Source: Podospora bellae-mahoneyi
Taxonomy: Eukaryota; Ascomycota; Sordariomycetes; Sordariales; Podosporaceae
Length of the DNA stretch: 64,000 bases
Assembly (NCBI RefSeq): GCF_035222275.1
Contig: NC_085881.1
Span: 186,001-250,000 of the forward strand
Direction of reading: 5' to 3'
The stretch's first letter is position 1. Every line of letters starts with the position of its first letter. The translations under genes and the position numbers were made by a program. The notes below the pieces were generated by a model. That model saw only the letters and a list, made by a program, of their open reading frames with translations, was not told the DNA's origin and ran no database searches. Of the stretch, positions 21,208 to 33,633 are shown piece after piece.

Positions 21208-23724
21208 GGTACAGTGACGGTATGGGGATGGCGATGGGAACACTTCGCAGGAGCTCCCGTCGAGAGTGATTGGGGGGTATCGGTCGGGCTGAGAGACTTT
21301 AGGACGCGGATTGAATCGTAATTGTTGCTACAAGTACTCCCATTACCCAAAGCAATGGAGTGATGGCCGTCGGTGTTGTCGTCGCTATCTTGTCGTCGCA
21401 GGCGTCGTTGTGTCGTTGAACAGCCAGCTGCTAGACACCCTGGAAGATCCCGTCGCTATTGTCAACCAAGGAGATGCCACAGGCCACAACCCTGACGTTG
21501 CTCCATTGTGGAGCGTGCGCTGGCCAGGCTGGCCAGGAGGGTTCTGAAGCTTAAGCCTGAGGCACTGTGGCGCCAGTGTGGAAGTGCCTTCTAGGTTCTT
21601 GTGGCTTGCCGCCGGTAAAAGGCAAAACCAGGCTTCCGGCTTGGCTTTCTGAGGGGCCTGGGCATGCTTTTGAAGGTGGGGTTCATGGACATGGAGCGAC
21701 AGGTGGTCAGTGCCCTTCAGCTACCCCACCAATTGGTTTTGCTCAAAAGAAATTCTCGCTGCGTTTTTTTCTCCTCTTCCTTTTCCTTTCCTCAACGCGC
21801 CCATTAGACAGTGCTATCATCATGCGCACAACAAGAACCGGCATTCTGTCAGTTCCGAACCGTGCCGCCGTGGATGAATATGCGATTTCGAGGCGCGGAG
21901 ATGAAGGATTTTCCGCTAACGGTTCCATAAGAACTGGCCGAGTATCTCTCTTACTGCTTGGCCGGTGTCAGAGGAACCGGACATTTTTGGCTCTTGCCAA
22001 TTCTCACATGCTACAGTACATCTTGAGGTGACCGGATAACTACGCCCGGAGCCTCCTTCCACGTACACTCTCCATGCAAGGGAACCCTCCGAAATCCCAA
22101 CAAAAAAACAGAGCTAGGTGAACTTTTGGGCAATCAAAGCGGGTGGCACCGTGGACAGCTAGACAGCCACACAGCCCTGGATGGCGGAGGACTGATGTCT
22201 GGGCCTGATGAATGAATTCCGTTAGGAACTTTGCATGTGATGGTGGACAGTGGAGCCTTTCCTGCAAGTCTGTGACAAAGCACCTGAGCGCGTTCAGGGT
22301 CGAGAGCTGGCTCCAAGATAAAGCCGCTCTACATCTCTTCAGTTCGACACGTGCTTTTCCACCTGGAAACAGGTTCCTTGCCAGGCACTGAGTGCACCTC
22401 ACTATCTGACCTTCTTCTTCGCACTCAGAACATCTGAAAGCAGCAAATTTGATGAAGACTGTGCGTAAAGCTTCTGCCGGGCTGCACATGACGTGTGTTC
22501 GGTACCGTATGTAAAAGTAAAATACACTCCGTAAGCTATCTGCGTGTCTGCCACCCTGTCTGTGTCGCACAAGCCGTCTTCGAGAGAAGCTCAGAACCAG
22601 AACCCCGCCTTACCCACGTTTGGTGGAGCAATGGCAACAGTCTTGGTTGTTTCTTTTTCGTATCTTATTCGGTTGGCTTTTCTCTTTCATTTCTATGTAC
22701 CTACCTACACTATGTCCCGTGGACTGTGGATGGAGGCATGCCAATACTAGGCATAGAGAAGGATACGTCCACACGAGGCGCCTTCTCAGTGCCCGTGACA
22801 ATTCAATATGGATTTGACGTACGTGCTACATTTGCAGCCAAAAGTGCATTTTACGAATCAACCGGAATTTGCGAATCAACGAACCTGACCATGGTGGAAG
22901 CCATGGCCAGTGCCGATTTTGAAGGCCTGACAAGTAGTGTGGGTTCAGGCACGATTGTAGGTAGCGCACCCGTGCCCGTGCCTGCGGGAGGGAGCAGCAT
23001 GTGCAAATTCCCAGGCTCACATGGAGGGAAGGAAGGGTGCGTTGCCGAAAATCCTGCCCGCTCTCTCGCCTCAACCCTTTTCCAAGAAGCAAAGAAGCCC
23101 CTCCCCCAATCCGTCCCCTTCCATCCATCCAATCAATCACTCACTATTTCACTAAACCACCTAGTGTTACCTACTGCCCTTTTGCGGCTTCTCTTCCTAG
23201 CGGACACCTACCAGTCGCCTGACGCCAATTGCCAAGTGTCTAACCCGAACCCCGGTCAGCTAATGCCGGTCTTCTTTGCCCGTGCTTGAATTGCTTGATT
23301 ATTCATTCATTCATTCATTGATATTATCGGCCCCCTCCCCCAACCCTCCCAGTCGCTTGACCATTATTGCTTCGTTCTTCAATCTGTTACTCTTCCTCCC
23401 CTCCCCTCCTGCCAACGCTTGCTCCCACATCACGTCCGCACGTCCGCTCCCCAACCAGCACCAGCTCTCCAGCTATTACTACCCTGCGCTTGTAGCATCT
23501 GACACCGACGATCCAAGCTCCATCTCCAGCGAACAGGTCCCGAGCAGGCGGAGCGCTGATTCGCGGTCTGGTCTCTCTGAACCATCCAGCAAAACCTCAG
23601 CCCTGCGACTCCTCCAAATGACGACGGTCTCTTAGCAGCGGATCCGCTGAATTATAGCCTCTGCAGTAGGAGCCCCCGGTTGTGCACCCAGGCCCGCGTT
23701 GCTGGGAAGGGCACCTCCGGCAAC
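21208..23724. other. divergent promoter region of AP-1 mu and Opi1-like genes
   Basis: 2.5 kb with no supported gene. The right part (23,100-23,640) is a pyrimidine-rich probable 5' leader of the Opi1-like transcript, with a TTCA microsatellite at 23,302-23,320 and small upstream frames (e.g. 23,276-23,635) that could act as uORFs. A minus frame at 22,040-22,570 with Cys pairs (FRCSECEEEGQIVRCTQC) is curious but unsupported. Confidence 0.5.
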
Positions 23725-25676
23725 ATGGATCACATGCTGGTGCTGCCTCCTCCGTCGCAGTCCCCGACACCCTCGCAGCTAAAATCACAAGACGCAAGTG
23801 CCGCTGCCTCCTATCCGGACTACGAGCGCCGCTCAACACCAGCGGCGCTCCACGAACCAACTTTGACGATGCACTCGTCCCACCTAAACAGCCTGCCGCT
23901 ACCGCCCATCTCCCATCCAGGCGACCCAACCTCGCGATCCTTCCCCCACCACACTGCCGAGCTGGCCCCGATCCAGCCGCCGCACGAGAAGCCTGCCATT
24001 GGGGCCGCGCAAACTCTCCCGTCACTCTCCTCCGTCACTGGCGCGCAGACTCCTCGCCTGCCCTCGCTGTCTGCCGCCTCAGAGTCTTCGTATTCTCCCC
24101 TGTCTACGGCGAGCACATCGACAGCAATCCCCGCGACCACAAACAAGACGGTCGCTTCTCCCAGTCTCCCCATCAATCATTGGCCGAGCCTGAATCCCTT
24201 CACCACATACTACACACCGAGCCACGTGCAGGGTTCCGAATCGTCCATGAACGCGGACGTGACCAGCGGCAAACCAAGTCACCACAGGGCTACCAGCGTC
24301 AGCCTCGATGATCCGGGGGTGCGTGCCGCCGCCGAGGCTCTGGGGCGCCTGCGAACAGGTATGTGCCCGAATCTTGTACTTCAACATGTGTCAAGGCAGC
24401 GCCAGTGTGTGTAGTGTCTAGAAGCTAATTTGATCTGGTACCTGGAAAAGTGGACACCATGCCCCACGACAGCGACGGCCGGCGCAACCGGACTCCCGAG
24501 GCGTACCAAGTGGGCACGCCCAACTCCCAGGAGAGCTCCAGCGAGAGACAGCAGGAGCCCCTGCTGTCATTGATCACTACGTCTTACCCCAGCATCGCCC
24601 CTGTTGCGTCATATCTAGAAAGTGCCACGTCGGTCTGCAATACGGCCTATACAAACTCCAAAAACTATTCGCCCGTCCTCAGAAGGAATGCCGAGTACAT
24701 AGAGGACCGAGTCGTGAAGCCGGTCGCCAAGACTGTAGGGAGATATGGCGGCCACGGGCTCAGGTGGTGGCTGCAGAAGCCGGGCAGGAAGCAGCGCTCA
24801 CCGTCCGACTTGGAAGATGGGCGACAGGGAGTGAAGCGACGGAAGGGGGACACGGACAGAGAATCAGCCATCGCGGCCCGCGTCATGGCCGATTTTGACA
24901 TAGGTTCCAAGGATCGACGCACCTCGGTCAGCACGGTCGACACGTTGCCTGCCTATGACGACCAGAGGTCGCCGGCCTACACCGAGAGGGCTGACGAGCA
25001 GAGGGGGCCGACCTCTCAGGATGAAGAGTCTGGGAGCTATAAGCTGTGGGTTACGACGTCCAGTCTCCGCGTTGCCATGCAGGATGAGAGCAAGAAGCGT
25101 CTCCGGGTTCTCATCGGGGTGCTGAGCAACACCAACGGGCGGATCACTGACTTCTTCGAGAGCCTGACCAAGGCGGTGGAGGAGTATGATCGCTCCATCG
25201 CGGCAAATCGCGAAGATGTTGCCATGGATGGCCAAGACGAGCACAGTCACAATGAGCTCTCGACACGCATCATGACCCTCGTTGACGGCATAACCAAGAC
25301 GAGCGCAGCGACGGTCGACATGGTCAACAAATGCGCTGCGAGTGCCCTGCCAGATAATGTCAAGGCCTTTGTGGCTCGTCGACTGATAAGCTTGCCCGCG
25401 CAGTGGAAGCTCATGGCGTCGCAAGAAGGGCCGGACGCGCCCAGGGAAGGTGGCGACGAAGCAGCAGCAATCCGTCACAGAGCACACTCGGCATTGGCGC
25501 TGGCCAAGGTGTCTCTCCAAATTATGACGCAAATCACCGAAGTCCTCAACATGACGCTGAACGCTGTTGAAGAATGGTGCGAGAACCAAAACAAAAACGA
25601 GAGCTCCCAGCCAACTTCCCCAATGGGTGTTCAGGGGCCGGTGGGCGTAGATGGCGACGTCAAGATGTTAGATTGA
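23725..25676 (+). CDS. Opi1-family transcriptional regulator (CCG-8-like)
   Basis: Exons 23725-24358 and 24451-25676, intron 92 bases (GTATGT..AAAG), 619 residues. The N-terminal third is Ser/Pro/Thr-rich and disordered (MDHMLVLPPPSQSPTPSQ). The Opi1 region starts near residue 248: PLLSLITTSYPSIAPVASYL, YSPVLRRNAEYIEDRVVKPV, GHGLRWWLQKPGRK, a basic KRRKGD stretch, then SYKLWVTTSSLRVAMQ and helical blocks to about 585 (ALALAKVSLQIMTQITEVL). In yeast Opi1 represses phospholipid genes by binding activators and phosphatidic acid; in Neurospora the homolog is the clock-controlled gene ccg-8, linked to sterol and azole responses. The same job is inferred here. It looks intact. The long CT-rich leader with possible uORFs hints at translational control. 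Confidence 0.85.
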
Positions 25677-26620
25677 AAAGCACCGAGGGGCGGGGAGCAG
25701 GCTTGCTACCCTATCTGTACCCACAACAAAACTAAAAAGAATATGGATCGAGCAAAGGCCAGGCCTCCAAAAGCATTTATCCTCATCAACTACACGTCTC
25801 CTACGTACACAATCAACTTTTTTCTCTATGTATCATTCAGCCAACCCCCCGCGCCACAGACTATTCATTCCTTTACCTTGGTCATCTTTATTGTATTTAT
25901 TAAGTCGTCTTCCGAGGTTTTGACCGGTTGTTCTCTCCGCACAGTACAATCGCTTCTTCCCTTCTTGCCTCTTTTCCTTGTCGCAGACTTCTTTTGCCAA
26001 TTGGTTTTCATATTTCAGGTTTCAATAGACCGACCGAATTTCTAGGAAGGAAGGCTCTCTTTGATGGGGAGAGACGCTCGGTATGGCTGGAAAACAACTT
26101 GAGGTTGACAGTTGATAAAGCACACACACGAGGATGGAGAATAAATCAGAGACCCTGTGATAGCCTATATCCAAAATTCTTCTAGGATCGACCGCTCCGT
26201 GCCACCTTGGTGCAAAGATGCACTTTGAGAAGGGCACATTTTCGCCTTTTTGCCTGCACAGAACATTGGCGTGGGTCAATAACCCACGCACATACATAAC
26301 ACGAAGGCGCATAAAGTGTATATCTCGCGTAATGCGTATCAAGGAGTATATTTCAAAATCAGAGAGCACCTCCTAGTCTGCAACTATCCCAAACTGAAAA
26401 TAGACGTCAAGATGAAGCATTGAAATACTAGATGAGCAATCACCATATTCGGAAGGGGAAAACAGCCAGGAATGAGTAAAGAAGGAGGGAAGAGACAGTG
26501 GACAGCAAGCATTTTGAAAGCCACCTTGCAGACACCAGACATAATACCCGACAACAATGTCGCAATAAACACCATATTTGATGATGAAAACCCCCAAGAA
26601 AGTGGGGGAAACAGAGAAAA
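25677..26620. other. intergenic, convergent 3' regions
   Basis: This holds the 3' flanks of the Opi1-like gene and the Pro/Ser/Gln-rich gene. A CT-rich, AT-leaning stretch with no recognised coding content. Confidence 0.5.
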
Positions 26621-28294
26621 TCAAATACAGCTCGCTGGGTCCGGGGTATAGATATAGTGTGAATATCTGTAAGGATCGCTGACCAGGTTGCTGCTCGAGC
26701 TCATGCCGTACGTCGTCGTGGTGTTCGAGACGTACGTCAGAGCATTGACGTTTGCCTGGGCATTGATCATGTTGGCAAAATGATTGGCCTGCAAAGCCTC
26801 CTGATGATCGGCATAAGAGCTTGTCAGGGTGTGGGAAGCCTCGCCATAAGTGTCTGGGTAACCTGCCCCATCGCCTTGTTCTCCCGGGGCTTCACAGCTT
26901 TCTCCAGAGTCTGGGGAAACAACGGCTTCCTCACCACCCCCGCTACCAAAATCCATCTCGCCCACGTCCTCTCCCGTGCTGGCGGCGATCAGCAGTCTCG
27001 TGAGCCCCCCCACGGCAGCCAACGCTACCTTGCCCGTCCCGACAGTCTTGAGGGTGGAGCTGTTACCTCCCCCAGACCCTGGCGCGTTGATGCCTTTATT
27101 CAGTGTGGTAGGGTCGGCGGTTGTGATCTGCTGCCATGAACCAGCTGAGGGGCCGGTGGGAGCAGGCGGCGGAAGAAATGAGCCTCCTCCACCTGATCTC
27201 TCTACCAAAGCAACAGTTGGCGTAGGCTGGGGGTGGTGCAAGTAATGTTGCTGCTGGTGCTGCTGGTGCTGCTGGTGGTGTTGAAGGTGATGACCGGGAA
27301 GTGAGTAGTGCGGCTGTGGGTGTGAGGGGAGAGACAAGGGCGAAGCTGATATCTGAGGATAGTGAAATTTTGCCAGCGGTGGTGGAGGTGAAGAGGGTGT
27401 CTGGTTTGAGGCAAAGACGTGCGGAGTTTGGCCCTGTGAGACAGGAGCAAGTGCGGCTGGGCTCTGGCTCTGGCTCTGATCTTGGCGCGCTGGCGGCACA
27501 AAAGGAATAGCAGACTGCTGGTGGGATGCCGTGTTCTGTGCGTGGAGGTGTGAAGAAGCCCAGTACTGTGGTGTGTACAGCAGCTGTGGGTTTGTCGTCT
27601 GCTGGGGGACCACAATGCCCGCCTGCCTCTGTCTTCTCTGCTCAGTGGCCCGCACCGCAGCCACCTGGGCTTTTGTCGCGGCCTCATGAGCACTCGTGGC
27701 GGCGCTTTTGAGGGCCCCGCCGAAGCGGCTTGCCGTCTTCTTACTCCACTTGACCGTTTCTTTGCTGAATACCGAGCTGGCAAAGTCCCCGAGTTTCTGG
27801 CCTGACGAATGGATACCAGGTATGGGGGGGGGTGATGTCGTGCTGGAGACTGACGGAGTGGGAAGACTGTGTGTGGGTGAGACCAACGGAGCGGGTTGAG
27901 GATGGTGGGAAGCGTATGACTGAGGCCATGACGGGTAGGCGGCAGGTCTGTATACAACATCCGGGGTACCAGGGGTCTGGGACGGCAAGGGAAGACCTGC
28001 ACTGACGGCGGTAGATGGCGGGCCCGCATGGGAAACTGTTGCTGAATGGGGAGCGTGCAGAGGTATCAACCCCTTATGGTCCGGTGGCGGTTCTCTCTCG
28101 AGCGGAATCAGGCCCTGATCGAAATCACCACTAGCTTGAGGCCGTGGAATCGTTGGCATCGAGCCCTCAAGCTCGGCACAGAAAGTCGGCGGCGGCGGGA
28201 TGCTCGACGCAGGCCTCACTGGCTTCCTCCGAAGGGAGGATTGCACACTCAAGTTGGCCACGGCAGGTATCAGCCCGTCCATCTCGCTCATCAT
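26621..28294 (-). CDS. Pro/Ser/Gln-rich hypothetical protein
   Basis: Single open frame of 557 codons, start MMSEMDGLIPAVANL; M5 is an alternative. I recognise no catalytic domain. Residues about 1-150 are Pro/Ser-rich; 165-215 hold the only ordered-looking stretch, KLGDFASSVFSKETVKWSKKTASRFGGALKSAATSAHEAATKAQVAAVRATEQRRQR given here in part as KETVKWSKKTASRFGGALKS, an amphipathic Ala/Lys helix that could bind membrane or nucleic acid. Then come Gln/His runs (QHHQQHQQHQQQHYLHH, about 340-356), Gly-rich linkers, a small hydrophobic stretch VALAAVGGLTRLLIAAS (about 430-446), and a tail ending in SHYIYTPDPASCI. Long low-complexity frames can be spurious, but the length, GC-rich codon use and presence of an ordered segment favour a real gene. 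Function unknown. Confidence 0.65.
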   Translation of the reverse strand: MMSEMDGLIPAVANLSVQSSLRRKPVRPASSIPPPPTFCAELEGSMPTIPRPQASGDFDQGLIPLEREPPPDHKGLIPLHAPHSATVSHAGPPSTAVSAGLPLPSQTPGTPDVVYRPAAYPSWPQSYASHHPQPAPLVSPTHSLPTPSVSSTTSPPPIPGIHSSGQKLGDFASSVFSKETVKWSKKTASRFGGALKSAATSAHEAATKAQVAAVRATEQRRQRQAGIVVPQQTTNPQLLYTPQYWASSHLHAQNTASHQQSAIPFVPPARQDQSQSQSPAALAPVSQGQTPHVFASNQTPSSPPPPLAKFHYPQISASPLSLPSHPQPHYSLPGHHLQHHQQHQQHQQQHYLHHPQPTPTVALVERSGGGGSFLPPPAPTGPSAGSWQQITTADPTTLNKGINAPGSGGGNSSTLKTVGTGKVALAAVGGLTRLLIAASTGEDVGEMDFGSGGGEEAVVSPDSGESCEAPGEQGDGAGYPDTYGEASHTLTSSYADHQEALQANHFANMINAQANVNALTYVSNTTTTYGMSSSSNLVSDPYRYSHYIYTPDPASCI

Positions 28295-28437
28295 GTGCGG
28301 CGTGATGGAGTGGAAAGAGAGTCAAGAACGGCAAATACAAAAACCCCAAGGTCGGCTCCCCGCTGCCAAGAGACGGCTGAAGAACACGTTGATGTGCGGC
28401 TGAGGTTGGTATTTGCCTAAGTTGGTTAGGTAGGTAC

Positions 28438-30638
28438 CTAGGGATTTATAGCGGTTGGGGGGTTTGTAGGATGTGTGGGAGCTGAGTGATCCTTGGCGTT
28501 GTAATAGGTCTGCAGGTCCTTTTGTTGCTGTTGATGCCATTTTTGACTTTTGGGAGGATGTGCATAGCCTTTAGGAGGTTCTAGCGGGCGAGGATGAAGG
28601 AACATATAAGCATCACGGCGCGCTTGTGAAAGCCACCCAGCTTTGGAACCCGGGGGCTTGGGATCGTTGCAGAAATCGTGCACCCATTTGTCGTGTTGAA
28701 TGATCCAGTTGAACTCGTTCCAAAGGTATATAGTCTTTACATCTTTTGGCAGCTGCCGGACAAAATTCTTCGTTGCCGGGTCTATAACATAGGAAGTCGC
28801 AAGATTACCGGCGTGTATGTCCCGGTGGACCCAGAGCATCAAGGCAAACCTGAATACGTCCCAACTGGTCTGATCCAGTTGTTGCATTTCCTCATTCCAC
28901 TCCGTTTCTGTCTGAGCCCCCAGTCTGGAAAAGCCGATCAGCAAGCTGAGACGACACAACCCAACACACCAAGAGTGGACTCATTGTACAGCTGGCATGT
29001 CCGCGCAAACAATCTTACGTAGTCATGGAAAAGAGGACGCCTATTGTCGGCGGGCCTTCCAAAAGATTTGGGCTGTTACCTCACCTCTGAGGGTGTGCCA
29101 ATTGTCCCTCCATGAATGGTCGGTGCGACTCCAGCTGTTTTGCCCGTGCGCCGTGTTAAAGTTGAAGCAAATTAATTCAGCGACATTGAAATATTTGTCA
29201 ATGAATTTAGCATGGCTTATCAGCTTCTCTCGGGCCGCTATGCGATTTGGATCATTTCGATCCTTGGTCAGTGCGGCCATGGTGCAAGCATTCACCTGTG
29301 GTGTGGGCATTATGTTAGTTTCTGTTTGCAAGTACAGCATAAGATCTTGGTCACGAGTTCACTTACGAATGTACCTGGCCTCCACGGGTTCTAGGCCATA
29401 CATGGCTTTGAAGACTTGGTCGTGCACCATCTGCCAGCTTCTCTCATCCGCCGGGGGCCGTGGTGTGGTATTCATGCCGAAAACCGGTATGAAGTCCGGC
29501 CCATTCGGGGGTTAGGGGGAGTAGACTAATACGGGACTGAGAGTATCACGCGCCGCTTCGCCATGGCGATCCAGAGCCAGCTTGTCAGCTACAATTTCGC
29601 AGTCCATGAGAAAGTAGGCCCCGTGAAAGCGTCTAGATAAGGCCGTTGCGCGGATGACAGATGTGCCTGTGGAGAACGGCTGCGGCACGACAATCTCTTG
29701 CGCGCCATTTTCTTCTGGGACCCGGTCTATACAGTCTCTGACGGCAACCCGGGCCGCTTCAGCGTTAGGATTGGCGGTATACTCATACTTCGTCTTGTTT
29801 TTCATAAACGTGATGACGGCGCGGGTCCGGACATCAATGGCATAGCCGCAATACCTTTCAAATGAATCCAGGTTCATGGTCGCCATCACATCCTGTAGTC
29901 TCTGATTCTCCTGTCGCAACTGTTCGACCTCTCTGTCTTTTTATGGATTTGTTTTTGCAGCTTTTCCGTTTTGCTGCCGCCTGGTGACCCAAGCGAGAAT
30001 TGTCCAAGCCCAAGTGTGCTATTTTCCAATACGGTTTCCACCACGGTGTGCACCTGTTGCTGACTATCATGTGTTATCTTCCGGAGCTTCTTCTCGAGCA
30101 GGGCGAGTGTGCGAGAGGGGCTGATCGTAGCATCCACGTCCTCGGCAATCCTACTCCTCTCTTGATGCACCTTCTCCAGCAGGGCTTGGTACTCCTCATG
30201 CACGTTTTTGAAAACAACGCCTTCCAGAATACGGCCCGAGTCCTCGTCCGTCCAGAAATATTTCAGATCCTCCGTTGGCGGCTTGTTAACAGACCACTTG
30301 TACGCATCTTGGTGGCTTAATGCCACGAGGGCACGCCTCACTACAAGTTTTTCGGGTGTTATGTTGAGATTGGCCTCCTGATCGTACTTCGTTACAAGGG
30401 TCACGATGTTTCGTTTGTATCTCTTGCCCCATCCTGGTGGCAGCCCCTGGCTTAGACGAATCCTGATGGGCGGGAGTTTCGCAGTGTCCAATAGCGCCTG
30501 CGCGATCGTGTCCCATCTCGTAGCAGCTACGGTACCGGTACTGGTTGAACTCACAGAACCCCCTCTTGAACTTCTAGGCCTTTGGTAAGGGGTCTTCGGC
30601 GACACGGTCGGTATTGGCGTTTTTGGTGTCTTCGGCAT
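28438..30638 (-). pseudogene. hypothetical locus, split by frame and stop interruptions
   Basis: One long minus-strand coding trail that does not read through. It opens MPKTPKTPIPTVSPKTP with a basic Ser/Thr-Pro N-terminus, then RIRLSQGLPPGWGKRYKRNI and a coiled-coil-like segment (EEYQALLEKVHQERSRIAED; REVEQLRQENQRLQDVM). The frame changes near 29,945 at an A5 run. The second part (FERYCGYAIDVRTRAVITF ... SPVLVYSP) meets a TAA at 29,512, yet the same frame goes on sensibly with PPNGPDFIPVFGMN and WQMVHDQVFKAMYGLEPVEA. Past an intron-like GTAAGT near 29,366 come NPNRIAAREKLISHAKFIDK and KSFGRPADNRRPLFHDY (another frame change near 29,085). The last part (ETEWNEEMQQLDQTSWDVFR, DVKTIYLWNEFNWIIQHDKW) ends at 28,438. 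I know no family. It may be one decaying gene, two adjacent genes, or a gene damaged by assembly indels. Confidence 0.5.
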
Positions 30639-31123
30639 TTTCGTGGTTGCTCGGTGGCGAAACTAGGTAGGCAGTGTTGGAGCTGTTGAATCGCCGCTAC
30701 GTACTACCTGACAACTTGGGGTTTATCAAGACCTTTGAACTACAAAGATACATGTGAGAGGCACGATGGCCGTGGGTCCTTGTTGCAGGAACCACGCGAT
30801 TGTGTGGCCGGATCCGGAAACCGACGCACCAAAGCTATCAAGCACGACAAAGGGACCACACAGAACGGACAAGTACAGGCATATACAATCTATTTCGATG
30901 TCTCCCAGCAGCCCAACATGCCCCATTCGGGCTGTCTGGGCATGAGACTATATACATATCAATGCATGTATCTAGGTAACTAAATATGTACAACGAGAAC
31001 ATGAACTCTCCCTCAAATTTAAACCACCAACAACTCTAAAAGCTTTTCTTCCACTTCATCCCGCTTGTCCAGAGCCATGCTGTCTCTCCCTCTCTCTCTC
31101 TCTTCTTCCCTTTGGAGTCGAGT
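30639..31123. other. intergenic, 3' flank of cellobiohydrolase gene
   Basis: No coding content recognised. A CT microsatellite lies at about 31,080-31,104. Confidence 0.5.
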
Positions 31124-32668
31124 TTAGAAAGGAGGGTTGGCGTTGGTGAGGAGCTGCTCAAAGTAGGCTTGGAACCACTGGCCGGCCTCGGGGGCAGGCT
31201 TGAGGGCATCGGCGAAGCCGCAGTGGTGATCATAGCGGGCAGCCGTAGTGTCGCTGGTGCCGTCGCACTCTCCACCGGGCTTGATCCAGACAAAGGCGTC
31301 CTCAATGTCGAGTCCAGTGTCGGTGGTCGGGCGGGGGCCGAAGCCAGTGCCGATGGCATTGCACCAGTGGCCCCACTCGAGCTGGCCGGTCGGCTGCTTT
31401 CCGGAACGGCCAGTGTCAGTAATGAAGTGGGCGGGGAAGCCGGCAGCAGTGAGGAGGGGGCTGAAGGCCTGGACAAAGCGCTTCTCGTCAAAGTTGGGGT
31501 TGGGGGTGGTGTACGAAGGAGCTGACGACAAGCTCCAGCCGTTGTAGTTGGCAACATTGGTAGCGAGGCCGCGGAGAGAGGTGGGCCTGCCAGCGTCCTT
31601 GTAGATGCCAGCAAAGAGCTCAGCAGCGGGGCCAATGTTGGCTGGCCAGCCAAGCCAGCCGGCGTGACCGGCGTCGAGGTACAGGGCGACGTTGGGCAGG
31701 TTCAGCTGCTTGAGGGCGTAGACTGTGAGCTCCTTGTAGGTGTTGGCGGCACCCTGGCACTTGGGCACGTTCATGTTGGTCACCATGTTGGCGAGCGAGT
31801 CGGGCTCGATGACAAGGATGGTGCGGATGTCGGAATACTGGACGAGATGGTGACGGATGCGGTCAATGTAAGCCTTGTACTTAGCAGCGCCGCCATCAGC
31901 GATGGCCCACTCGCCGTTGGAAGCGGCAGCAGCGCAGTCACGATCGGGGAGGTCGTAGACGACAAAGATGCCGGCGTAGGGAGGGTTGGCACCGGCCCTG
32001 TTGGCGGCACGAATGTCGGCCAGGGTGCCGGAGAAGAGAGTGTCGACCGTCACGTTCCTGTCCATCCACTGGAAGCTGGGAACCTTGGCCACGGCGGCCG
32101 CCTTGGTGGCCATGGGCCCGGTGAGACTGGGAATCGCCAGGGTGTGCACCTCGGACGAGTAGTAGCTGTTGGCCCACTGCTGGACACCCAGAAAGGGGTT
32201 GCCCGAGTAGCTAGCCGTGGACGAGGCACCGCCGCCGGGAGGAACCGTCACGGATGCCCCCGCGCTGGTGGTGGTGGTGGGCACGTTGACAGCAGAGGTC
32301 GAGATGCTGGAGCTAGTCGGGCGGCTGGAGCTGCTGGTGGTGGTGCGGGTAGAAGAAGGGGCCTGCGCCGTGGTGGTCACCTGGCTGCCAGGAAGACATT
32401 GCGAATACCACTGGTTCTGGGCAACGCAAGTGCTGCCCGAGGCACAGCAGGTCGCGCCGGTCCAGCCTTGGCCGCCACATTGGCTCCTGTAAAGCAAAAG
32501 TGGTCAGCACAGAGTTCATGGCTGGGGACAAGCTAGGTCGAGATTCGTTGCTTGGGAAAGGAAAGGGGGTGGTTACCAGACAGAGCCGCAGTTTTGGCGT
32601 TCCTCGATGACAGGGGCTGCCAACGTGGTGGCTGCCAGAGCAGCCGTGAGAAGGAGTCTCTTGGCCAT
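31124..32668 (-). CDS. cbh2: Cellobiohydrolase II, CBM1-GH6
   Basis: Exons 32668..32577 and 32486..31124, with a 90-base intron (GTAACC..TACAG), give 484 residues. The signal peptide [20 protein letters not shown] is followed by a dibasic-type propeptide (IEER) and a CBM1 cellulose-binding module (about 27-63, [13 protein letters not shown] with aromatic W/Y face), then a Ser/Thr linker (64-124) that is surely O-glycosylated. The GH6 catalytic domain has PDRDC (D214, C215) and VIEPDS with the catalytic acid D260; the 46-residue spacing equals D175-D221 of Trichoderma Cel6A. It ends [16 protein letters not shown], as in Chaetomiaceae CBH2. The secreted enzyme releases cellobiose processively from non-reducing ends of cellulose. 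A CTATAA box lies about 72 bases upstream of the start. It is intact. Confidence 0.97.
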
Positions 32669-33633
32669 TGCGATGGGTGGACGGAGCTGTTGCGGGAACT
32701 CTGACTTTGATGGACTGAGCGGTGCGGGCTGCCAAAGTTATAGAGACAGTCCATCAACAGCGAGGAGCACCCTCTTTTATGCCAATCCAACACACACACA
32801 ACTGCCTTTGGGGTCAAAGGGAACCCATTTCGGATCGACGGGAGCACGATCCTGAAGCTGGAGGGAAAATCTCCTACGCGGGCGACAAACACCCACACAC
32901 GCACCAGCCCACCATCATGGCCAGCTCATCTGGGCTGGACAACGAGGAAGATCGCTCCGAGCGACGCCACCCAAGCAAGGTCCCGTCGGTCCAGGCTCCG
33001 AAAAGAAACAAAACACGGCGGAAGGGCTATGAGATGTGGTCATCAGGGGCGCCATCTCAGGTTGCCAATGTGGAGGTGGAGCAAGTCCAGGAACGGATGG
33101 GACCGAGAGCCGAAGAAGCGTCAGGCGTTGTTTATGGGAAACCTCTGAAATCTCCGCCAACCAGGTTAGCAAGAGGGCGCGTCGAAGCGGAACCGGGTTC
33201 AAGCCCTCGCACTTGATTGAGGTTGGATCGACTAGATCTCGGAAGCCTCGTTCCTGAATATCCACGATGGGAAGCGCAGAGCCCTCCGTCTGCGGGGAAG
33301 ATGGGGATGGGGGGACAGGGGGTGGGGGTGCGGAACAGACTTGCGATGTTCCGGCATTGTCGTGCTCTGATTGACCCGCCGTTACCACCAAGGCGACTCT
33401 GCCATCGGTGCCATGGCACTAGCCGAGCCTGCCGAGATCTTGAGAGCGTTGCACTCTTGGCGGCTCGTTTGGGTTTCCATGCCTCGCGGCCGAAAGTGGT
33501 CATTCCCAGATACCGGGACGGCACTCGCACGAGGTTTGCAATGCATCCTCTCTTTGCATCCCGTCTATCCGCTGCGCTGCGCTGCCGCTGCTGACTAACA
33601 ATAGGCTGGTCCTTGATCAAGGCGCTCTCACCA
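32669..33633. other. promoter region of the cellobiohydrolase gene
   Basis: 965 bases with no supported gene although open frames exist on both strands. The part nearest 32,669 is the cbh2 promoter; carbon-catabolite and inducer sites are expected but I did not find a clear cluster to report. Confidence 0.5.

Noticed and set aside
22040-22570. Minus frame with Cys pairs resembling a zinc-binding protein
   Set aside because: No second exon or family match, and it lies within the long divergent promoter; Cys spacing alone is not enough.
31664-32536. 290-codon plus-strand frame
   Set aside because: Antisense shadow of the cellobiohydrolase gene.
33180-33220. tRNA-like T-loop GGGTTCAAGCCC
   Set aside because: The stem next to it does not pair well and no acceptor or anticodon arm can be built around it on either strand.
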